A stretch of DNA of 8,303 nt. Origin: a bacterium. Lineage in GTDB: Bacteria; Verrucomicrobiota; Kiritimatiellia; UBA8416. A program made the translations under genes and the position numbers. Position 1 is the stretch's first letter. Each line of letters begins with the position of its first letter. The stretch covers positions 1 to 8,303 of the forward strand of contig JAIFLS010000216.1 of the NCBI GenBank assembly GCA_020048935.1, written 5' to 3'. This document shows, piece by piece, positions 1 through 5,778 of this stretch. Below the pieces are notes generated by a model. The model did not search any database and was not told the DNA's origin. It saw only the letters and a program-made list of their open reading frames with translations.

Positions 1-702
1 CCTTCAGCCACACCGGTGGCGCCCCGTCCGGAGCTGCCGATCATAACCGTGCCCGTAGAACCGACCCTTGGCGACGCACCCACGGAAACCGCGCTGGCCA
101 AGAGCAAGGCCGAGATACAGCGGTTGCAGGCAAGGGTTTCCGAGCTGGAAGCGGTCGAGGCAGAACGTGAAAAGCGACGTCAGGAAATGACTGAACGCAT
201 GCAAAGCCGGCGCGACCGCATGCAGGCGCAAGACCCCGAGGAATACGAACGGCGCCGAAAGGAAGGTCAGGAGCGGCTCCAGGATATGGCATCGCTGACG
301 AATGAACGGCTCGAATTCATGAAAGCGGTTCCTGTCGAAGGACTCGCCCCGGCCTATCTGGAAAACCATCTGGCAGTCCTCGAGCGGATGGAGTTCTTCA
401 ACAGTGCCATGGCGCAGATCGCGGCCGATCCGGAAGGCACCGCCGCCCGCGAACTGATGCCGCAGGTCTTCATGAATATGCGGGGGATGGGCGAGATGAT
501 GGATATGCAGCGGGAAGTCCTGCTGAATGATTATGCGCGTGACCTGGGCTATGACGCAAAGAATGCCGATGAGTTTGTGAAATCGATCAATTATATCACC
601 GAGGCGACAACGGCGCCGTCGCACGGGCTTCTTCATCAGATGGGGCATGGGCGCCGCAGATCTGCCAGCAGCAATCCGGCCGCGCCATCAACTAAACAGT
701 AG
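1..702 (+). CDS. Coiled-coil protein of unknown function (5' end outside window)
   Basis: The frame is open from base 1 and ends at TAG 700-702, so the true start lies upstream; the GTG at 16 has no ribosome-binding site in view. The visible 233 residues begin with a Pro/Thr/Val-rich linker (about residues 1-27). A highly charged helical stretch follows (about 28-112), rich in Glu, Arg, Lys and Gln with leucines at coiled-coil spacing, including the segment ELEAVEAEREKRRQEM. The second half (about 113-205) is also mostly helical and unusually rich in methionine (MNMRGMGEMMDMQ), and a short basic, Ser/Pro/Ala-rich tail closes it. There are no catalytic motifs or membrane segments in the visible part. 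The Pro-rich beginning could be the linker after an export signal or membrane anchor outside the window. I do not recognise a named family; similar charged coiled-coil hypotheticals occur, to my knowledge, in Verrucomicrobiota relatives. It converges on the hemA gene across 184 bp. Confidence 0.75.
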   Translation, partial: PSATPVAPRPELPIITVPVEPTLGDAPTETALAKSKAEIQRLQARVSELEAVEAEREKRRQEMTERMQSRRDRMQAQDPEEYERRRKEGQERLQDMASLTNERLEFMKAVPVEGLAPAYLENHLAVLERMEFFNSAMAQIAADPEGTAARELMPQVFMNMRGMGEMMDMQREVLLNDYARDLGYDAKNADEFVKSINYITEATTAPSHGLLHQMGHGRRRSASSNPAAPSTKQ

Positions 703-736
703 GACAACTGACGCGGCGAATTGACTACATCTTCAA

Positions 737-830
737 TTCAACGCCCAACAACCAACATCCAACGCCCAACATCCAAGTGAAGACTCCCCAACTTGGGCGT
801 TGGTTGTTGGGCTTTGGTTGTTGGATGTTC
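737..830. repeat. Heptanucleotide hairpin element, copy 1
   Basis: The left arm (739-776) is five heptads of form CAAC-NN-C plus CAA, with variable pairs GC, AA, AT, GC, AT. The right arm (793-830) is TTG plus five heptads of the complementary form G-NN-GTTG, the third and last being imperfect (GGCTTTG and GATGTTC). The arms are equal (38 nt) and pair in perfect register around a 16-nt loop (777-792). By hand I count 28 Watson-Crick pairs, 4 G-T wobbles and 6 mismatches, mostly at the variable positions. Bases 737-771 are identical to 5261-5295 in copy 2. It lies between convergent genes, so it could stop transcription from both sides, but no T-tract follows either arm. A period of 7 argues against coding. 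Confidence 0.9.
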
Positions 831-886
831 GATTCGATTCTTCTCAAGTCACTAACTCGTTATCGCGCGCCTCATCGCGAAATCGG

Positions 887-1816
887 CTAGCCTTGGAAAC
901 TGCGCATGATGGCGCTATACATATCCTTGTGTTCGCCCACCATTGACGCACCAGAGTGAAGCAGCGAGGCCAGCGCGGGCGAAGCCTGTTTATCCCAGGA
1001 CTTCAAGACGTCGAGATCAGCAAGTTCAATGCCGGGGCGGATCGCGGCGACTGCCGGATCAATGTTGCGCGGCGTGGAGAGATCCAGCAGCAGCAGCTCG
1101 CCCAACGGCTTCAACTGACCCGCCGTAGCCGCATTCAAGACCGGCGTTTCAGCCGCCGTGGCCACAATCACCACGGAGGCCTGTTTAAGGTCGGACGCCA
1201 GCCCGGACCAGGGGGCCAGCGTGACTCCCTCCGGCACGGCGTCCGCTGCCGGTTCATTCTGATGGAAGAACCACTGGCAGCGGCGGCCCTGTAGCGCGAG
1301 CAGACGCACGACGCCCTGGCCGACAATCCCCGTGCCCAGCACCGCGATCGGGGTACCGGGATCAGGCCGTTTCTGGCACACATACCGGACACCGGCATCC
1401 TCGATCTCCCCCTGCGACAGGCCGGCGGGAATCTGTGCGCGGATTTCCTTCGAAATGTGGAGTGCGGCGGCGATCCATTCCGAGATCATGCCACCTGCCC
1501 AGCTTTGGGCAGTCGAAAAGGCCAGTGCCTCCTTGAGCTGTGCGACGATATGGTTCTCCCCTGGCATCTGCGAGAGCAGCCCCGCTGCCAGCAGGGCGGC
1601 ATGCTCGAAGGCAGCCACGCCGCGCCTGACATAATAGCGGTCCGGAGGGAGCTGATCGAAGCCGAGGATCTTGAGGACCAGGGCATCCGTTCCCGCGCTG
1701 GCGGCCTTGACCGCCATGATCTCGATCCGGTTGCACGTGTTCAAAAGCATGAACTCATGGATCCCCCAGACGTGCATCAGCAGCCGACCCGCTTCCTCCA
1801 TGCGCTCCGCCGCCAT
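887..1816 (-). CDS. hemA: Glutamyl-tRNA reductase, main fragment
   Basis: Glutamyl-tRNA reductase reduces glutamyl-tRNA(Glu) with NADPH to glutamate-1-semialdehyde in the cytoplasm. This 309-residue piece has the catalytic-cysteine motif LLNTCNRIEI (Cys28), the AFEHAALLAAGLLSQMPGENHI block (His72, Glu87) matching the family's H..R.ASGLDSMVLGE region, ALHISKEIRAQ (A.H..K..R in the family), and an NADPH-binding GTGIVG at 161-166 followed by ATAAETPVL and LLLLDLSTPRNIDP, close to the usual LVDIAVPRDVEP. The missing N-terminal strand lies in another frame upstream (1821-1860). The C-terminus is short: only about 55 residues follow DLSTPRN, against about 140 in E. coli HemA, so most of the long dimerisation helix is absent. 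The ATG at 1816 is only the first Met after the frame break and has no good ribosome-binding site. The pathway step is normally essential unless a second hemA exists. Confidence 0.8.
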   Translation of the reverse strand: MAAERMEEAGRLLMHVWGIHEFMLLNTCNRIEIMAVKAASAGTDALVLKILGFDQLPPDRYYVRRGVAAFEHAALLAAGLLSQMPGENHIVAQLKEALAFSTAQSWAGGMISEWIAAALHISKEIRAQIPAGLSQGEIEDAGVRYVCQKRPDPGTPIAVLGTGIVGQGVVRLLALQGRRCQWFFHQNEPAADAVPEGVTLAPWSGLASDLKQASVVIVATAAETPVLNAATAGQLKPLGELLLLDLSTPRNIDPAVAAIRPGIELADLDVLKSWDKQASPALASLLHSGASMVGEHKDMYSAIMRSFQG

Positions 1817-1820
1817 CCAT

Positions 1821-2069
1821 CTGCTGGTGACTGGTGCCGATCACCACGCAGTCGGCACTGTCCACCATATCGACATGGCGGGCCAGGTTCTCCTTGATCA
1901 GGCGCGCACGGCGGCAGCTCTGCCCGCCAGTCGATATCGCGACCGAAAGCGGTCCCGAACGAAAGGTAGCCGGGGTAACGAAATCACCATCCATCCAGTT
2001 GCCATCCACCGGGCAGCACCAGACCCGCCGGGAACGGCAGGCCTCCAGCACATCGCGGTTGACCTGCTG
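1821..2069 (-). pseudogene. Middle fragment of the fusion gene: end of precorrin-2 dehydrogenase domain and start of GluTR
   Basis: This is piece 2, in a different frame from pieces 1 and 3. It reads QQVNRDVLEACRSRRV, then a VDG..DGDFVTPATFRSGPL region and AISTGG, which is the second half of the SirC/CysG-N Rossmann domain (compare VNQRV...SRRI..NVVD and the SSGGTSP motif of E. coli CysG). A short helix (RLIKENLARHVDMVDSAD) leads straight into VVIGTSHQ, the first strand and GxxH motif of glutamyl-tRNA reductase (compare GINHKTA in E. coli HemA). The SirC helical dimerisation and C-terminal region is absent, so the two enzymes are joined by only about 20 residues. Past 1821 the frame is nonsense and stops at 1755. 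There is no plausible independent start. Confidence 0.65.
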
Positions 2070-2281
2070 AACGGACGGGCGACGTACTGCACACGCTTCT
2101 GCCTCACCAGCTCGGCCAGACGCTCATCCATCTCCGGACTGATCACCGTCACAGACGCACCGGCTTCAAGCAACCCGCCCGCCTTGCGGACCGCCACCTT
2201 GCCGCCGCCGACAATGAGGCAGGGCTTGCCCTCGAGCAGCAGGCTGGCAGGATAGATTGTGCGGGCCAACGGCGGTCTCAT
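1898..2281 (-). CDS. Precorrin-2 dehydrogenase (SirC/CysG-N type), N-terminal fragment
   Basis: This is piece 1 of the fused gene. Residues 8-71 match the NAD(P)-binding half of precorrin-2 dehydrogenase, the enzyme that oxidises precorrin-2 to sirohydrochlorin in siroheme synthesis: YPASLLLEGKPCLIVGGGKVA, with the nucleotide-binding GGG at 25-27, then VRKAGGLLEAGASVTVISPE, a typical second strand of a Rossmann fold. Homology ends at Phe71 (codon 2071-2069). The rest of the frame, to its stop at 1898, is out-of-frame translation of the next part of the domain and has no family resemblance. I chose ATG 2281 over the in-frame GTG at 2356 because GGAGGAG sits just upstream and homology begins after it. 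The gene follows the GH2 gene by 75 bp on the same strand and could be co-transcribed with it. Confidence 0.6.
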   Translation of the reverse strand: MRPPLARTIYPASLLLEGKPCLIVGGGKVAVRKAGGLLEAGASVTVISPEMDERLAELVRQKRVQYVARPFSRSTAMCWRPAVPGGSGAARWMATGWMVISLPRLPFVRDRFRSRYRLAGRAAAVRA

Positions 2282-2283
2282 AT

Positions 2284-2290
2284 CTCCTCC
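2284..2290 (-). promoter_or_regulatory. Ribosome-binding site deciding the precorrin-2 dehydrogenase start
   Basis: On the minus strand GGAGGAG lies two bases before ATG 2281 (four bases from the GGAGG core). This is a near-perfect Shine-Dalgarno sequence and argues against the in-frame GTG at 2356, which begins immediately after the GH2 stop codon. Confidence 0.75.
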
Positions 2291-2304
2291 ACGATCAGTT
2301 CGTA

Positions 2305-2316
2305 CAATCGGGATTG
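2305..2316. other. Short palindrome between the GH2 and precorrin-2 dehydrogenase genes
   Basis: CAATC-GG-GATTG is a 5+5 inverted repeat with a 2-base centre, in the 75-bp gap between the GH2 stop and the next start. Its size and position would suit an operator half-site pair, but a 10-bp match is weak and may be chance. Confidence 0.2.
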
Positions 2317-2356
2317 CAACGCTGGCGATGTCCTGCGCAGCAGCCCCCTGCTTCAC

Positions 2357-5227
2357 TCAAACAAGCGCCTTGAGTCTGCTAACACTTAATTCGTACGCGG
2401 GCTTGAATGCGGGACTGCCGGCATAGCGGGAGAGGCTGGCGAGAAGTTGCCGGGCCTCGGGATGCGCCTGCAGGCCAGGCAGGTCGATCGTGCAGACCAG
2501 CAGCCGCCCCTTCCCCACCCTGGCCTCCAGGATCAGGCCGAGCTTGTGATTGCGGTCGATGCCATCAATGACCTGCAGAACCGGACGGTAATCCACCGGC
2601 GTATCATCCAGGATCATGGGATTGCAGTGCTTGACCAGTTGCCACCATTGCCAGTTGCTGTGGAACTCGGTCGGGAAGTCGGCAAACAGCGGGTGCTGCG
2701 GATCGAGCAGTATCCCCTGCGTGCCGGGCGTCTCCCCGCCTGTGGACGGACAGGCGCGCCCTTTCATCCGGAACATCGGCGACCAGAACCCGGTCTGGAA
2801 CGACATTTCAACCGTGTTTTTGATCGTTCCCAATTCAGGAATTAACAACACGCGACCGCCATCAGCCAACGTCTTCTCGACATCGGGCGTCCATGCCCGC
2901 GCGACGGTGACATCGGCCGGCACGGCGGTATCAATCCGCGCGGGATACACCCATAGGTCATAACGGTTGCGATACGGCGTGCCGGGCAGCGTGATCTCGA
3001 ACGTCAGCTTCTGCGCGCTGGTGATCGAGGCCAGCGGCACGCAGACCATATCGATTTCAGTCACATCCCCGGTGGGGATATCGGCCGTGAACGTCCCCTC
3101 GCCAAGCGCTGCCCCGGTGCTGCGCAAGGTCCAGGCCACATCCTGTGCAGTCAGTTTTGCCGGCCCGTAATGCGCCACCTCGATACGCGCCCGGAAGGTC
3201 TCGTCATTCGTCCAGGTATATTTACGCATGATCAGCAGGGGTACGGTCTCGCAGCAGAACTCCCGCCATTTTTCGGGCGTGATCAATCCCTTGGAATCCA
3301 TGAATACATCGAGAATGCCGATCAGAGCCGTGCCCTGACCGCTGAAGTCCTGGATATCCAGCAGTTGGAAGCCAGCCATGCCGGGCGTGCGAAGCTCGGC
3401 CTCGATGTCCTCCTTGCGGCATACGATCGACAGGGCGCCCGATGCGCGCTGGAAATCCTTCGCCTGGTCGGCCATGCCCGCCTTTTCCAGCCGCGCCTTG
3501 AAAATCTCCAGGTTCTCCGCCCTAAGGACGCCGGTATATTTCCCGATCTCGGTATAGTCTGGATAAACCTCGAACTGGGCCATCTCATGGGCGATAACGG
3601 GCACGGGCACACCGCGCAGCGAGTCACTGTAGCGCTTAGTCGTCGAGGGCGGGTCGAAATCAATATGGCACATCTTGTCCCATGAGGCCCCGCGGATGTG
3701 GGTCTCTTCCCGCGTCCCCTTGATCACCCAGAAGTCATTGCCCTCGCGGTGACGGATGTCCCAGTGCCAGGCGTTCGTACCCATGGCATACAGGTGCCGG
3801 CTGTCGAGCTTGCGGAAACGATCGGTCATCGCCTTCATGACGTGCTCGTCGCCGCCGATCTCATTGCCCAGCGTCAGCATCGCGAACGACGGATGGTTAC
3901 CGAACTGCCGCAGGATCTTCTCACCCTCGCGCATCAGGTAGGCCGTTCGGACAGCGGGATCGCCGGCATCCCCCTTGAGCTCCTCGAGCGTTTCATAGGC
4001 TTCGGCTGGCGGGGTGTAATCCGCATTCTCCGGCTCGGTGATGCCGCGCTTATTGGGCAATTCCACCTGGAAGTAGATGCCCAGTTCATCAGCGGCCTGG
4101 AAGGCCGCTTCCGGCGGGCACCAACTGTGGAACCGGTAGTGGTTGACGCCATACGCCTGCCCGGTTCCCAGGAACTTCAGCCAGAATGCCTTGTCCATCG
4201 GGGCGTACCCCGTGATCGGGAACAGCGCGCAATCATTCTTACCCCGCAGGAAGGCCGGCCGCCCATTGACGACAAATTGCCCGCGGGAGGTCTTGAAGCT
4301 GCGCAGGCCGCAGGTGATGCTCAGGCTGTCGCGCATCCATTCCGTCCGGGGCATCGCCTCGCATTCTGCCGTAATGCGCAACAGTACCGGATTGAACTCA
4401 TCCCAGCGCGGCACATCGGCGGGCAGGATAAACCGGGCCTTGACCTGTTGCCTGCCATGATTGAGAAGCGTGCCGGTCTCAACGACAGGTATGTCGAACT
4501 CGCCTTCCCTGCCGATCACTTCCGCCTTGAAGGTGAAACCGCCTTTACCGCTCCAGCGCGACTCGTTGACGATATCGGCGAGAATTTCGATGGTACACTG
4601 CCCCGGCTTCAGCCCGAGGTTGATCGGTTCGTCCGCACCGGGGTTGGGGACGTTGGCAGGCGTGAGGTCGGGGTACGCCTGCAGCGAGCGAATGTAGATG
4701 CGCTCGCGCATGTGCAGTTCGATGCGCCCGACAATCCCATTCCAATTGGTCTGGGTTCGCTCATCGACCTGATGACAGGGACCTACCGGCGGGAGCTTGG
4801 CGTTGTCGACCAGGATCGTTATCGTGTGATCACCCGGCATAAGCCACGTCGACAGGTCGAACTGTTGCGACGCGGAAAGCGTATCGTCGCAACCGGCCCA
4901 GGTTTCATCCACCCAGACCTGACTATCCTTCGTGCGCTCGAGAAAGAGAAAGATTTTCTTGCCATTCCAGGATTCGGGAATCGAAACCGTTTTCTGGTAC
5001 CAGGCCGGGCCGATCCAGCGGAAGACCCTGGAAAGACGGTCCTCGCAGGCTTCACCGGTCAGCTCGCCAAAGCCCGCCTCATCCGTGGTTCCCGGCAGCG
5101 CGATGGCCTGCTTCAGCGTACGCGCATACCAGCGCTCCCGAATACCCGCATTCGCCCCATCCAGCGCGAACCGCCACTCGCCCGCCAAAGATATCACCTG
5201 CTGTCGGTCACTCGCCTTGCCATGCAT
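2357..5227 (-). CDS. Glycoside hydrolase family 2 protein (beta-galactosidase/glucuronidase-like)
   Basis: This complete 956-residue protein is a retaining exo-glycosidase of family GH2; the substrate sugar cannot be read from the sequence. Domains in order: jelly-roll sugar-binding domain (about 12-175, starting ISLAGEWRFALD, with VWVDETWAGCDD); immunoglobulin-like domain (about 176-312); TIM barrel (about 313-645, entered by VVNGRPAFLRGKNDCALFP). The barrel carries the acid/base in LTLGNEIGGD (Glu456) and a likely nucleophile in PVIAHEMAQFEVYP (Glu548). A second beta domain (about 660-765) and a C-terminal alpha/beta domain (about 770-938, ending GKGRLLVCTIDL..HPEARQLLASLSRYAGS), resembling the GATase-like domain on some GH2 enzymes, complete it. 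No signal peptide is visible (start MHGKASDRQQ), so it is probably cytoplasmic and acts on imported oligosaccharides. The start is supported by AAGGAG seven bases upstream. The hairpin element lies in its leader. Confidence 0.9.
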   Translation of the reverse strand: MHGKASDRQQVISLAGEWRFALDGANAGIRERWYARTLKQAIALPGTTDEAGFGELTGEACEDRLSRVFRWIGPAWYQKTVSIPESWNGKKIFLFLERTKDSQVWVDETWAGCDDTLSASQQFDLSTWLMPGDHTITILVDNAKLPPVGPCHQVDERTQTNWNGIVGRIELHMRERIYIRSLQAYPDLTPANVPNPGADEPINLGLKPGQCTIEILADIVNESRWSGKGGFTFKAEVIGREGEFDIPVVETGTLLNHGRQQVKARFILPADVPRWDEFNPVLLRITAECEAMPRTEWMRDSLSITCGLRSFKTSRGQFVVNGRPAFLRGKNDCALFPITGYAPMDKAFWLKFLGTGQAYGVNHYRFHSWCPPEAAFQAADELGIYFQVELPNKRGITEPENADYTPPAEAYETLEELKGDAGDPAVRTAYLMREGEKILRQFGNHPSFAMLTLGNEIGGDEHVMKAMTDRFRKLDSRHLYAMGTNAWHWDIRHREGNDFWVIKGTREETHIRGASWDKMCHIDFDPPSTTKRYSDSLRGVPVPVIAHEMAQFEVYPDYTEIGKYTGVLRAENLEIFKARLEKAGMADQAKDFQRASGALSIVCRKEDIEAELRTPGMAGFQLLDIQDFSGQGTALIGILDVFMDSKGLITPEKWREFCCETVPLLIMRKYTWTNDETFRARIEVAHYGPAKLTAQDVAWTLRSTGAALGEGTFTADIPTGDVTEIDMVCVPLASITSAQKLTFEITLPGTPYRNRYDLWVYPARIDTAVPADVTVARAWTPDVEKTLADGGRVLLIPELGTIKNTVEMSFQTGFWSPMFRMKGRACPSTGGETPGTQGILLDPQHPLFADFPTEFHSNWQWWQLVKHCNPMILDDTPVDYRPVLQVIDGIDRNHKLGLILEARVGKGRLLVCTIDLPGLQAHPEARQLLASLSRYAGSPAFKPAYELSVSRLKALV

Positions 5228-5234
5228 TCGCCGT

Positions 5235-5240
5235 CTCCTT
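5235..5240 (-). promoter_or_regulatory. Ribosome-binding site of the GH2 gene
   Basis: On the minus strand AAGGAG ends seven bases before ATG 5227, which fixes the start. The site lies 21 bp from the edge of hairpin element copy 2, so a hairpin in the leader RNA would form just upstream of it. Confidence 0.7.
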
Positions 5241-5260
5241 GCCTATCACTTCAATATCAT

Positions 5261-5362
5261 TTCAACGCCCAACAACCAACATCCAACGCCCAACAATCCA
5301 ATAAAAGGCTCCCAAACTTGGGCGTTGGATGTTGGGCGTTGGGTGTTGGTTGTTGGATGTTC
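5261..5362. repeat. Heptanucleotide hairpin element, copy 2
   Basis: This has the same design as copy 1. The left arm (5263-5301) holds five CAAC-NN-C units (variable pairs GC, AA, AT, GC and a fifth unit with one extra base) plus CAA. The right arm (5318-5362) is TTG plus six G-NN-GTTG units, with variable bases in order GC, AT, GC, GT, TT and AT, ending GATGTTC. The loop (5302-5317) is 16 nt, exactly as in copy 1, and agrees with it at 11 of 16 positions, including a shared CTCCC and a terminal AAC before TTGGGCGTTGG. Both copies end their right arm in the same TTGGTTGTTGGATGTTC, while the number and order of heptads in between differ. The unequal arms suggest heptads are gained and lost by slippage. 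It is intergenic, in the leader or promoter of the GH2 gene. Confidence 0.9.
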
Positions 5363-5443
5363 AATCTTATCCTCAAAAGCTACCCGTTCGTTTTTGCCCA
5401 CCCCGGTGGGTGGCTGGCTAACCTGTAACTTCAAGCACCCACA

Positions 5444-5473
5444 AACGCCGCATACCATAACGCCGCATACCAA
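5444..5473. repeat. 15-bp tandem direct repeat
   Basis: AACGCCGCATACC occurs at 5444-5456 and again at 5459-5471, a 15-bp period with the two units adjacent (AT follows the first, AA the second). The units lie about 1.4 helical turns apart in the divergent GH2/serA intergenic region. That would suit tandem protein-binding sites, but two copies alone do not prove function. Confidence 0.6.
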
Positions 5474-5767
5474 CACTCGCAAGCAAACAGTTAGGAACCG
5501 TTTATCCGCCTGCTCAGCATCAGGGAGGCCAGCCCCATGGTGCAGGCGAAGGCCAACCGGCAGTAGCAGGACCGCCGCCACAGGCGATTCCGACCGGCCC
5601 GACCTGTTTACTACCTGAACCGGGCTGTCGCAATTACTGCCTACACCTGTCGCACGGGCGGGGTGGAAGAATGCACACGGCTGCCGGTATAGTAAGGGAC
5701 CAGTCGCTAGATATGCGCGCGGGCCGAATCGTCCAATTGATGACGTCGCCCGCTATCGTGAACCGAA

Positions 5768-5773
5768 AAGGAG
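5768..5773 (+). promoter_or_regulatory. Ribosome-binding site deciding the serA start
   Basis: AAGGAG ends five bases before ATG 5779. The open frame extends upstream to an ATG at 5671, but that has no such site, and the 36 extra residues lie before the family's normal first strand. Confidence 0.8.
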
Positions 5774-5778
5774 TTGAT

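Larger units (their letters stand above)
887..2281 (-). pseudogene. Precorrin-2 dehydrogenase / glutamyl-tRNA reductase fusion gene, broken in two places
   Basis: Read as one gene, 2281 to 887 encodes an N-terminal NAD-binding precorrin-2 dehydrogenase domain (siroheme branch) running directly into glutamyl-tRNA reductase (first committed step of C5-pathway tetrapyrrole synthesis). The homology changes frame twice. Near 2070 it jumps from ..VARPF to QQVNRDVLEAC, skipping about 17 residues that E. coli CysG has between the matching points. Near 1817-1832 it jumps from VIGTSHQQM to AAERMEEAG, leaving about 30 residues between the GxxH motif and the catalytic TCNR Cys where E. coli HemA has about 40. 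The two changes cancel, so pieces 1 and 3 share a frame. Missing sequence plus frame change fits deletions of about 52 (3n+1) and about 29 (3n+2) nt. The second could instead be a 4-nt gain, since ATGG is tandemly doubled there. Either the gene is decayed or the assembly is faulty. The start is set by a strong ribosome-binding site. Confidence 0.75.
5363..5778. other. Intergenic region upstream of serA
   Basis: About 416 bases without a supported gene. It holds the far flank of hairpin copy 2, a small palindrome CCCACC-CC-GGTGGG (5397-5410) whose loop is too small for a stable full stem, the 15-bp direct repeat at 5444-5473, and the serA ribosome-binding site. Promoters for both divergent genes should lie here, but I found no -35/-10 pair good enough to call. 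I saw no riboswitch fold that I recognise. Confidence 0.5.

Noticed and set aside
737..830. CRISPR-like array
   Set aside because: The units are 7 nt with no spacers and are arranged as one hairpin, so there is no repeat-spacer structure.
737..850. Classical intrinsic terminator
   Set aside because: The stem is long and imperfect and no T-tract follows on either strand. Termination is possible but is not shown by the sequence.
1817..2072. Programmed ribosomal frameshifting joining the three pieces of the fusion gene
   Set aside because: There is no slippery heptamer with a downstream structure at either join, and family comparison shows residues missing at each, which frameshifting would not explain.
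3698..5428. Long plus-strand open frame opposite the GH2 gene
   Set aside because: It is antisense to a GH2 gene with conserved domains and catalytic residues. Its translation has no family resemblance and it runs on through hairpin copy 2.
5246..5581. Minus-strand open frame upstream of the GH2 gene with a hydrophobic start
   Set aside because: Its C-terminal half is translated from the heptanucleotide hairpin, whose period of 7 does not preserve a frame. It has no homology that I recognise.
5491..5610. Minus-strand tail LAFACTMGLASLMLSRR resembling a PEP-CTERM-like sorting end
   Set aside because: A stop lies about 35 codons upstream in the same frame, no sorting motif such as PEP is present, and only about 15 residues follow an ATG.
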